From Anaerolineae bacterium (GTDB lineage: Bacteria > Chloroflexota > Anaerolineae > B4-G1), in the NCBI GenBank assembly GCA_030612585.1, contig JAUWNP010000079.1, positions 1-18,074 of the forward strand: a stretch of DNA of 18,074 nt. Direction: 5' to 3'. A model generated the notes under the pieces. The model had not been told where the DNA came from. It saw nothing but the letters and a program-made list of their open reading frames with translations, and did no database searches. Of this stretch, positions 1 to 9,000 are shown piece after piece. A program made the position numbers and the translations under genes. Positions within the stretch are counted from its first letter, which is position 1; each line of letters starts with the position of its first letter.

Positions 1-1
1 G

Positions 2-706
2 GAGGGATACACACCCGTCCAGCACTACAACGGTGTGGGCGTGCTGGACAAGGCGCGTGAGTTGAAACCGGCCTTGATCACACTGGACATCATGCTCCCC
101 GATCAAGACGGTTGGGAGGTACTGCGCGCCCTCAAGTCGGACCCCCAGACCAGAGACGTCCCGGTGCTGGTCATCTCAGTGCTGGAGAATAGCGAGTTGG
201 CGTTCAGCCTGGGAGCGGTGGACTACCTGGTGAAACCGATAGGCCGGGATGACCTGCACAGGCTGCTCGACCGGCTGGCAGCGCCCGACCCTCTCACGCG
301 GCACGTCACCGTCCTGGCTGTGGACGACGACCCGGGGGCGATCAAGTTGCTGCAACAAATGCTGCCGGCCGACAGTTGCACGTTGCTCGCGGCATACGAC
401 GGCGAACGGGGGTTAAGCCTGGCGCGCAGCGAGCACCCCGATGTGATCCTGCTGGATCTGCTGATGCCGGGGATGAGCGGCTTTGAGGTGCTGGAGGCAC
501 TGCGGGCCGATGCCGAAACGGCGGACATCCCGGTTTTCGTGCTCACTGCCAAGGAAGTGACCGAAGGGGAACGTGAACTGCTCAACGATCACATCCAGGG
601 GCTGATGCGCAAGGGCGCGCTCACCCCGAAGTCGCTGCTGGAGGAACTGCGTCGCCTGGAAGGGCGGGCTGCCACGCCGGGCTGGTGGGGAGCACACTGT
701 CTCTGA
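2..706 (+). CDS. C-terminal part of a two-component protein with tandem REC domains (5' end outside window)
   Basis: The frame is open from base 2, so the true start lies upstream; the internal GTG at 35 is not a credible start because it falls inside a REC domain. The visible 234 residues contain the end of a first receiver, with phospho-acceptor Asp in LITLDIMLPDQDGW (visible residue 29) and the conserved Lys in DYLVKP, followed by a complete second receiver with acidic pocket VDDD, acceptor Asp in VILLDLLMPG (visible residue 152), switch Thr in VLTAKE and Lys in MRKG. The second receiver lacks the usual Pro after that Lys. The pair closely matches the REC-REC tails of the genes at 6020 and 10868, so the missing part is probably a histidine kinase core; this is inference. 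There is no output domain. The last eight residues (GWWGAHCL) differ from the paralogs. It probably takes part in phosphoryl transfer in the cytoplasm. Confidence 0.9.
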   Translation, partial: EGYTPVQHYNGVGVLDKARELKPALITLDIMLPDQDGWEVLRALKSDPQTRDVPVLVISVLENSELAFSLGAVDYLVKPIGRDDLHRLLDRLAAPDPLTRHVTVLAVDDDPGAIKLLQQMLPADSCTLLAAYDGERGLSLARSEHPDVILLDLLMPGMSGFEVLEALRADAETADIPVFVLTAKEVTEGERELLNDHIQGLMRKGALTPKSLLEELRRLEGRAATPGWWGAHCL

Positions 707-803
707 AGTCGCAGCTGCGCGGCACAGAAGTGGTCGAGGAACGTACTCGTGGCCCAGGACGGACGCGAGGCGGCGCTGCTGACCGGAGTAAGGGGGCAAC
801 ATA

Positions 804-3800
804 ATGAGGATAAAATCCGAAGGGCAAGAAGAGAGACACAAGATCACGGTAATGGCTATCCTTTTGGCCAGCGCTTGCGCTCTCACATATTGCTCCCACG
901 CCGTACTTGGAGTCGGCACAGTTTTCAGCCACTTTTTCTATATTCCAATTATCCTGGCATCTCTTTGGTGGAAAAGAAAAGGTGTAGTTGTGGCTATATT
1001 CTTAGCCGCATTGCTGATTGGCAGCCATATCTTCCTGAGATTGGGTGTGACGACTGACAATGATTATGTTCGAGCACTTGTGTTTATAGTTATTGCCTTT
1101 GTAGTTGCTACGTCAAGTGAGCGGATTGCGAAGTCAGAGGAGGCGCTGCGCGAGACGCGGGACTACCTGGAGAACCTGCTTAACTATGCCAACGCTCCTA
1201 TCATCGTCTGGGACCTGGAGTTCAGGATCACCCGGTTCAACCATGCCTTCGAGCGCCTGGCGGGAAAGAATGCCGGCGAGGTCTTGGGCGCGCCGCTTGA
1301 CATCCTCTTCCCCGAGGGCGGACGAGAGGAGGCGATGGCTCACATCCATCGCACGATGGCGGGAGAACGATGGGAGGTTGTGGAGATTCCCATCCTGCGC
1401 GCAGACGGAATGGTGCGGATCGTGCTGTGGAACTCGGCGACCCTATACGCTAAAGACGGCACGACGGTCATTGCCACCATGGCCCAGGGGCAGGACATCA
1501 CCGAGCGCAAGCGGGCGGAGGAGGAGTTAAGGAAGCACCGTGACCACCTTGACGAGCTGGTCAAAGAGCGCACCGCCGAACTAACAGTGGCCAATGAACA
1601 ACTGCAACGGGAAATCACCGAGCGGGCGCGGGCGGAGGCGAAACGGGCATACCGCCTGGAGATGGAACGTGTGCTGAGCCAGGCCTCAAGCCTCTTCGTG
1701 GACCCTCAGAACCTGGATCAGGCGATCAACGAGATGCTGGGGGACACCGGCACCGCGCTGAATGCCAACCGGGCCTATCTATTCAAGATCTACGACGACG
1801 GCACGAAGATGGACAACACCCACGAGTGGGTGGCCGAAGGGACCACGCCGCAGATTGAGAACCTCCAGGGACTGGACACGGACATCTTCCCCTGGTGGAT
1901 GAGCAGACTTTACGACAATGAGATCATCGTTGCCCCCGACGTGATTCAATTGCCTTCCCCTGAGAAGGAGATTCTGCAAGAACAGGGCATCTTCTCCATC
2001 CTCGTCATCCCCATCTTCACCCACGGTGCTCTCTACGGCTTCTTTGGCTTCGACGAGACGGAGCAGCACCGGGAGTGGGAGAGCGAGGAGGTCGGCTTTC
2101 TGAGGAACGCAGCCCAGATTCTCGGCCGGGCCCTCGAGCGCGCGCAGGCCCAACGGGCGCTGCAGCGCCGCAACCTGGAATTGGCCGCCCTCAACGCGGT
2201 CGGCGACGTCATCACCTCTACTCTGGACCTGCGGACGATGCAGAACCTGATTATAGATAAGGCGGTCGAACTTCTCCAGGCCGAGGCCGGGTCGTTGTGG
2301 CTAGTAGATCAGGACACCGGCGAACTGGTCTGCGAGATCACCGCTGACCCTGACGCCGCCGACCTGGTGGGCACGCGTCTTCCCTCTGGCACCGGCGTCG
2401 TGGGTGCGGTGGTTCAAGAGGGGAAGCCGATTATCGTTGGGGAAGCACAGACCGACCGGCGCTGGTACCGGGGCTTCGATGACCAGACTGCGTTCACTAC
2501 CCGCTCCATCATTGCCGTGCCAATGGTCAGCCGGGGGCGCACTATCGGCGCAATCGAACTGCTCAATCGGCGCGATGGTGTTTCATTTACTGATGACGAC
2601 GAACGGCTGCTGACTGCCATCGGCCAGCAGATCGGCGTGGCGGTGGAGAACGCCCGGCTATTTGGGGAGACGCGAGCGCGGGGCCACCAGACGGAACTCC
2701 TTTTGAGTGCGAGTGAGACGGCGGCATCTACACTCGATAGCGTAGAGGTCTTGCGGCGTGTCGCGCGGGCGGTGGCTCGGGCTATGGGTGCCGATATGAC
2801 AGGTGCCTACCTGCTCGACGAGAGCGGGACAGTGCTGCGGCCCGTCGCTGGTTATCACGTGCCTCCTGAACGACTCGCAGCCTTCCTGCAGTTCCAGATC
2901 CCACTCAAGGGGCACTCTCTTGTAGAAGAGGCCTGGCAGAACAAACAGGCGGTCTTCACCAGCGAGGCCGGTAACGACCCGCGCTTTGATGCGCAAACGC
3001 GGCAACTGTTCCAGGCCACGTCAGTGCTTCTGATCCCGATGATCGTGAAGGACGAGATCATCGGCGGCCTGTGGGCTGTGTGGTGGGAAGAGGCCCATCG
3101 TTTTATCGAAGAGGAGTTATGGCTGTGCGAGGGCATCGTACGCCAGGCCGCCGTCGCCATCCAGAACGCCTACCTCTTCGAGGAGGCGCGGCGACGGGCG
3201 GGCCAGTTGGAAGCCCTGTCCGAGATCGGTCGGGCTATTGGCTCCACGCTTGACCTGGATGCAGTGCTGCGATTGATCCTGGAGCGACTGGAGTGGGTAG
3301 CGCCCTATGACACCGTTTCGCTGTGGCTGCGGGAGGGGGAGGTGATGCGTATCCGTGCTGCGATGGGCTTCGAAGATCCGGGAGCAGTCGTCGGCCTCGC
3401 GGTCCCTATTGGAGAGGATAGGCTCTTCCAGGAGTTAGTGCACACTCGCCAGCCGCTCATCATCGCCGATGTGCAGCAGGACGAGAGACTCCGCAGCTTT
3501 GCGGGCACGGAGTGGGTGCGCTCCTGGCTCGGGGTGCCGCTGTTGAGCAAAGGCGAGGTCGTCGGTCTGCTCACCATTAACAAGGGCGAGTCCGGCTCTT
3601 ACACCGCAGAGACGGGCAAACTGACGTTCGCCTTTGGCCAGCAGGCGGCCGTGGCCATCGAAAACGCTCGCCTGTATGAGGCAGTCCGCCTGCGGGAGCG
3701 GCAAGCCCGCGCTCTCTACGAGGCTGGTCAGTTGGCCGCCCGGCTGGAGGGTGGCCTGGAAGTCGGCTTGCAGACCTTCTTTGAGCGGCTCACCGGTGTG

Positions 3801-6023
3801 GGCGATTTCGACCGCTGGTGGGTGCCGCTGCTGGACGAGCACGGGCTGACCATGCAGGGCCTGGCCGGTCGCTGGGAGGACGTACCCGACGAACAGATGA
3901 GGCGGCGTGTCGTCCTGGCCGAGGAGCCGAGGAATCCGGTAGTCATCGCCATTCAGAATCGGGAGATGGTGATGATTGACGATCCGGAGCGCGACGAGCG
4001 GCTGGCCGACCTGCCAGAGAACTTTCGTCGCAGGGCTGGCAAGTACGTCACCGTGCCGATGGCCTCCGTCTCCGGTGAGCGGGTGATCGGCGCGTTGTCT
4101 TTGGGGCGGCCCATCAGCGGGCGGGACGTCTCCACCGACGACGTAGACCTGGTCTGCACGCTGGCGGGTCAGGTGGCCCTGGCCATCGAGAACGCCCACC
4201 TGTTCGAAGAGGCCCGCAGCCGGGCCGAGGAACTGGCCGTGCTGAACGAACTGGGCCAGGCCCTCACCGCCCGCCTGAGCGTGGAGCAGGTGCTGAACGA
4301 GGTTTACCGGCAGGCCGCCCGCCTGGTGGACACCACCAACTTCTACATCGCCCTGTATGACCCGGACAAGGACGAGGTCACGTTTACCATTGATGTCACC
4401 GAGGGAGAAGTTCGTAAACCCTACACCACCCGCCGTGCCGGCCAAGGGCTCACTGAGTACATCATCCGCAACCGCACGAGTATGCTCATCCGGGAAAATC
4501 TGCTCAAGTGGCAGGAGGAGATGGGGATAGAAGCGGTGGGGAAGCCCTCTCTCTCGTGGCTGGGTGTGCCGCTGATCGTCGGCGACAGGGTGCTAGGGGT
4601 GATGGTGGTTCAGAGTTACACCACCCCCCACCTCTACGACGAGCACGACCATGACCTGCTGATCGCCATCGCCAGCCCGACGGCCATTGCCCTTCAGAAC
4701 GCCCACCTGTTCGAGGAAACCCAGCGTCGGGTGCGCGAACTGCGGTTGCTCCACGACGTGGGCCTGGCTGCCGCCTCCGGGGTGCGCCTGGAGGAGATGC
4801 TGCAGGCTGCCGTGGAAGCCCTGGCTGCTGAGTTGGGAGGCGCCCGTGTGGGGATTGAACTGCTGGATCCAGAAGGCGGCCTGTCGCGCCTGGATGTCAG
4901 CGTCGGCTATTCCCCCGACGCGGTCAAGAACCTGCATCTTCGACCGGGCGAGGGGGTCACCGGCTGGGTGGCACAGCACGGCGAGTCCTTGCTGATACCT
5001 GACGTGAGGTTGGACCATCGCTACATCGAGGTGGGCTCAGGCGTCCGCTCCGAACTATGCCTCCCTCTGTCCACCGACGCGCGGGTGATCGGCGTCCTCA
5101 ACGTCGAGAGCACTCAGCCCAACGCCTTCACGGACGATGACCAACGGCTGTTGAGCACGTTGGCCAACAACCTGACCGTGCTGATTGAGCGGGCGCGCCT
5201 GTTCGAGGAAGTGGAGGCTGCCCGGATGGCTTTGCAGCAGCGGGCGGAGGCGCTGGAGGAGGCGAACGTGCGCTTGCGGGAACTGGACCGGCTCAAGAGC
5301 GAGTTCCTGGCCAACATGAGTCACGAACTGCGCACACCGCTCAACTCCGTCATCGGCTTCTCCGAGGTGCTGATTGATGGATTGGTGGGTGAGGTGACCT
5401 CTGAGCAAGAGGAGTGTTTGGGCAACATCCGCTCCAGCGGGAAGCACCTGTTGGCGTTGATCAACGACATCCTGGATCTCTCCAAGATTGAGGCCGGGCG
5501 GGTGGAACTGAAGATGGCGACTTTCGATGTGACGGGGTTGCTGGCGGAGGTAGAGGTGACGATCAGACCGCTGATCGAGAAGAAGTCGCAGGTGCTGAAG
5601 GTAGAACAGGCCGACGGGTTGCCGCACCTCACCGCCGATCGCTTCCGGGTCAAGCAGGTGCTGCTGAACCTGCTCAGCAACGCCCACAAGTTCACCCTCG
5701 TCGAGGGGCGCATCACCCTCTCCTGCCGGCTGGTTGACCAGACCACAATGCTTTTTTCCGTGACCGATACGGGCATCGGCATCAAGCCTGAGGATCAGGA
5801 GATGATCTTTGAGGAGTTCCGCCAGGCGGATGGTTCAGCATCGCGGGAGGTAACGGGCACCGGGTTGGGGCTGGCGATCAGCAAGCGGCTGGTCGAGATG
5901 CACGGCGGCCGCATCTGGGTCAAGAGCGAGTACGGGCACGGGGCGACTTTTTCACTCCTGCTGCCGCTGGCCGGCCCACCGGCCGCAGAACTGAGGATGG
6001 CTGGAGAAAGGGAGATAACATGA
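804..6023 (+). CDS. Membrane sensor histidine kinase, 4 TM - PAS - 7 GAF - HisKA - HATPase
   Basis: This 1739-residue kinase starts at ATG 804 behind AGGGGG at 791-796. Residues 14-105 hold about four hydrophobic segments around a FFYIPIILASLWWKRKG segment typical of MASE-like kinase sensors. A PAS domain (about 115-235, ending DITERKRAEEE) and a coiled coil follow. There are seven GAF domains at roughly 285-445, 466-616, 645-790, 815-955, 975-1130, 1155-1300 and 1325-1463, most closed by a VAIENARLFEE-type helix. HisKA has phospho-acceptor His1507 in MSHELRTPL. HATPase has Asn1622/Asn1626 (N box), DTGIGI 1655-1660 and GTGLGL 1685-1690, so the kinase looks active. Unlike its neighbours it stops just after the HATPase, where their REC pair would begin. 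The stop overlaps the next start (ATGA 6020-6023), which suggests translational coupling. The ligands are unknown. Bases 804-1130 are clearly AT-richer than the rest, suggesting that the sensor was acquired by domain exchange. Confidence 0.95.
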   Translation: MRIKSEGQEERHKITVMAILLASACALTYCSHAVLGVGTVFSHFFYIPIILASLWWKRKGVVVAIFLAALLIGSHIFLRLGVTTDNDYVRALVFIVIAFVVATSSERIAKSEEALRETRDYLENLLNYANAPIIVWDLEFRITRFNHAFERLAGKNAGEVLGAPLDILFPEGGREEAMAHIHRTMAGERWEVVEIPILRADGMVRIVLWNSATLYAKDGTTVIATMAQGQDITERKRAEEELRKHRDHLDELVKERTAELTVANEQLQREITERARAEAKRAYRLEMERVLSQASSLFVDPQNLDQAINEMLGDTGTALNANRAYLFKIYDDGTKMDNTHEWVAEGTTPQIENLQGLDTDIFPWWMSRLYDNEIIVAPDVIQLPSPEKEILQEQGIFSILVIPIFTHGALYGFFGFDETEQHREWESEEVGFLRNAAQILGRALERAQAQRALQRRNLELAALNAVGDVITSTLDLRTMQNLIIDKAVELLQAEAGSLWLVDQDTGELVCEITADPDAADLVGTRLPSGTGVVGAVVQEGKPIIVGEAQTDRRWYRGFDDQTAFTTRSIIAVPMVSRGRTIGAIELLNRRDGVSFTDDDERLLTAIGQQIGVAVENARLFGETRARGHQTELLLSASETAASTLDSVEVLRRVARAVARAMGADMTGAYLLDESGTVLRPVAGYHVPPERLAAFLQFQIPLKGHSLVEEAWQNKQAVFTSEAGNDPRFDAQTRQLFQATSVLLIPMIVKDEIIGGLWAVWWEEAHRFIEEELWLCEGIVRQAAVAIQNAYLFEEARRRAGQLEALSEIGRAIGSTLDLDAVLRLILERLEWVAPYDTVSLWLREGEVMRIRAAMGFEDPGAVVGLAVPIGEDRLFQELVHTRQPLIIADVQQDERLRSFAGTEWVRSWLGVPLLSKGEVVGLLTINKGESGSYTAETGKLTFAFGQQAAVAIENARLYEAVRLRERQARALYEAGQLAARLEGGLEVGLQTFFERLTGVGDFDRWWVPLLDEHGLTMQGLAGRWEDVPDEQMRRRVVLAEEPRNPVVIAIQNREMVMIDDPERDERLADLPENFRRRAGKYVTVPMASVSGERVIGALSLGRPISGRDVSTDDVDLVCTLAGQVALAIENAHLFEEARSRAEELAVLNELGQALTARLSVEQVLNEVYRQAARLVDTTNFYIALYDPDKDEVTFTIDVTEGEVRKPYTTRRAGQGLTEYIIRNRTSMLIRENLLKWQEEMGIEAVGKPSLSWLGVPLIVGDRVLGVMVVQSYTTPHLYDEHDHDLLIAIASPTAIALQNAHLFEETQRRVRELRLLHDVGLAAASGVRLEEMLQAAVEALAAELGGARVGIELLDPEGGLSRLDVSVGYSPDAVKNLHLRPGEGVTGWVAQHGESLLIPDVRLDHRYIEVGSGVRSELCLPLSTDARVIGVLNVESTQPNAFTDDDQRLLSTLANNLTVLIERARLFEEVEAARMALQQRAEALEEANVRLRELDRLKSEFLANMSHELRTPLNSVIGFSEVLIDGLVGEVTSEQEECLGNIRSSGKHLLALINDILDLSKIEAGRVELKMATFDVTGLLAEVEVTIRPLIEKKSQVLKVEQADGLPHLTADRFRVKQVLLNLLSNAHKFTLVEGRITLSCRLVDQTTMLFSVTDTGIGIKPEDQEMIFEEFRQADGSASREVTGTGLGLAISKRLVEMHGGRIWVKSEYGHGATFSLLLPLAGPPAAELRMAGEREIT

Positions 6024-9000
6024 AACTGAAATACAGGCTGTTCAGCGGCTATCTTGTAATTGCTATGCTGGCTCTAGTCTTGTGTGGGTTGGTCTTGAAT
6101 GGCTACAGGATAGTACACACCCATTTTGTGGCCACTACGGAAGGCATTCTACCTTGTCAACAGGCAATGATGAGAGCCAAACAATCGGCATTGGCGATGA
6201 TAGTGGAGACTGGGGACTACCTCCTCAGCGGCGACGAAATACACGTGTTACGTGCCCGGACAGACATGGATGGTTTACGGGAGTCATTGCGCATCCACGT
6301 CGAACACGAAGCACACGTCGGTGAGGAAGAAAAAGGCGTAGCGGAAGAGATGGAACGCAGAGGGTTGCGCCTGATTGATTTGTGCAACGGCCTCATTGAC
6401 TCATATCAACGCGGGGCCAGTGAAGGGATATTGTCGGAGGGTCGAGAGGAGATCCGTCTGCGCAAGGATGAATTGTTCGAGATGCTGGACCAGCACCTGG
6501 TCGCACACAATCAAGAGTTGCTCAATGCGCAGAATATGGTCTATCAAACGATCGTGAATAGTACCTGGACGTTTTCGGCAATGAGTATACTGATTCTGGC
6601 TGCGGGACTGACTATCGCACTTTACACGGCGAAGTTTATCCTCGGGCCGATCCACGAACTTGGGACGGGGGCGGAGGTCATTGGCAGCGGGGACCTGGAC
6701 TACAGGCTGGACATCAAGACGGGCGACGAGATCGAACAACTGGCCGCGGCCTTCAATGGGATGGCGGACCGGTTGGCCAATATGGTCAACACTCTGGAGC
6801 AGCGCGTCGCCGAGCGCACCCGTGAGCTGAGCGTCTCGGAGAAACGGTTCCGGGACGTTGCCGAGAGCACGGCTGACTGGATCTGGGAAGTGGACGCTGC
6901 AGGCCGCTACACCTACTGTTCCGAGAACGTGGTGGACGTATTGGGCTACGCGCCTGAAGAGGTCCTGGGCAAGAGACCGTTTGAGTTTATGCCCCCTGAC
7001 GAGGCGGCTCGCGTGGGTCAGGTTTTTGCCGGGATCGCCGCGGACAAGCAGCCGATTGTGGACCTGGAGAACCGCAACCTGACCAAAGATGGAGGCGAGG
7101 TGGTGCTGCTGACCAACGGTGTGCCCATCCTGGACGGCGAGGGGTACCTGCTGGGCTATCGGGGCGTGAACAAGGACATCACCGAACGCAAGCGGGCGGA
7201 GGCGGAAACACAGCGCCACCTGCAGGAGATGACTCTTCTCAGCCAGGTCACCACTGTCATCACTTCAGCCGTGGATGTGACCGACGCCCTGCACAATGTG
7301 TGCGCCGAACTGGCCCATTTTCTCCAGGTTCCCCAGGCGGGCTTTGCCATCCTCAACCCTGAACGCACCGCTGCGGAGGTGGTCGCCGACTACTATCCCC
7401 CGGGTAGTTCTAGTGCCATGGGAGTGGTCATTCCGGTGGCCGGCAACCCTTCCATGGCCTACATTCTGGAGCATAAAGCCCCCTTGGCGGTCACCGATGC
7501 TCAGACTGACCCACTCCTAGCGCCTGTGCACGAGGTCATGCGCCAGCGGAATACCCAGTCCCTACTCATAGTGCCGATCATAGCCTGCGGGGAGGTGATC
7601 GGCACGCTGGGGTTTGACGCCTTCCAACGGCGGGTGTTCGACGATTCCGACGTTGATCTGGTCCAACACATAGCCAGCCAGGTGGGTCAGGTGTTGATGC
7701 GCAAGCGGGCGGAGGAGGAAATCAAGCGCCGGGGTGAGGAACTGGAGGCGCTGCGCGAAATCTCCCTGGCTGTTACCGCTCAACTGGAACTTGACGAAGT
7801 TCTGCAGAACGTCGTAGAGCGAGGTTGCCGCCTGCTGGACGCCGGGGCGGGAGGCATTGATCTTGTTGATGAGAGGAGAGGAGACCTCGAACTGGTCGTC
7901 AGTCGTGGCTACACGATGGACCACACCGGCACGCGCCTGGCGCCCGGAGAGGGAATCGCCGGCAAGGTGCTGCAGAGCGGCGAGCCGCTGGCCGTGGACG
8001 ATTATCGCCACTGGGAGGGACGGTCGCCGGACTGGGAGGCCGAACCGCTCACCGCCGTCCTCAGTGTGCCCCTCAAGCGTGGTGGTCAGGTCATCGGCGT
8101 CCTGAGTTTCGCCGAGGTGGCCCAGGCCGGAGGTTTTGACGAGCACGACGTCTGGCTAGCCACGCTCTTTGCCAACCAGGCGGCTATCGCCATCGAGAAC
8201 GCATGGCTGTACCAGGCCGAACAGGCCGCGCGCGAGAACGCCGACACCCTGCGCGAAATCTCCCGCGCCGTGGGCTCCACGCTGGAACTGGACGAGGTGC
8301 TCTCCCTCGTCCTGCGCCAGGCGAAGCGCGTGTTGACCTACGACACCGCCTCTATTCTGCTCTTCGCCGGCGGCGAGCCCGCTATGGTGGCCGTGAGCGG
8401 CTACGAGGACGAGGAACTGGTGAGAACCGAGGTTTCCCTGCGCCTGGACGACAGTCTCATCCTGCAGGCCATGGCCTGCGACCACCTCCCCGTCGTCATC
8501 GCCGACGTGCGGGAGGACGAGCGTTGGATCTGGGTACCGGGGACTGAGGACATCCGCGCCTGGATCGGGGTGCCACTCTTGGTGCGCGACGAGATGATCG
8601 GCGCCCTGATGATTGACAGCACGCAGCCTGGTCTCTACACCGAAGCGGACGCTGCAATCACCCAGGCCCTGGCGAACCAGGCCGCCGTGGCCATTGAGAA
8701 CGCCCGGTTGCACAGGGGGACGCAGCGGCGGGCCACACAATTGAGCGCCCTTTATGAGGTGATCACTGCCGCCAGCGCACCTATTCACCTGGACGAAATC
8801 CTTCAGAGAACTCTGGATGCGCTACGCGCGACCCTCGGGCCGGACGATGCTGCTATACTGCTGCTGGAACCGGAGACCAAGGAACTGGTCGTCCGGGCCT
8901 GGATCGGTTTCCCGGGCGGCCCTACGCTCATGCGTCGCTCCGTTGGGGTAGGGGTCCCTGGTTGGGTGGTTCAGATGGGAGAGCCAATTCTGTTGGCCGA

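Noticed and set aside
749..1057. GTG-started open frame between the first two genes
   Set aside because: It overlaps the start of the kinase at 804 in another frame, has no ribosome binding site, and its sequence is low-complexity and charged without homology I recognise.
3435..4445. Long antisense open frame (336 codons) opposite the multi-GAF kinase
   Set aside because: It mirrors GC-rich codons of a clearly conserved gene, shows no recognisable domain and has no promoter or ribosome binding site. Similar antisense frames occur opposite all the large genes here.
4861..5110. Cys in SELCLPL of the last GAF domain as a phytochrome-like chromophore site
   Set aside because: The same SELCxPL motif is common to non-photoreceptor GAF domains and the surrounding bilin-binding signature is missing.
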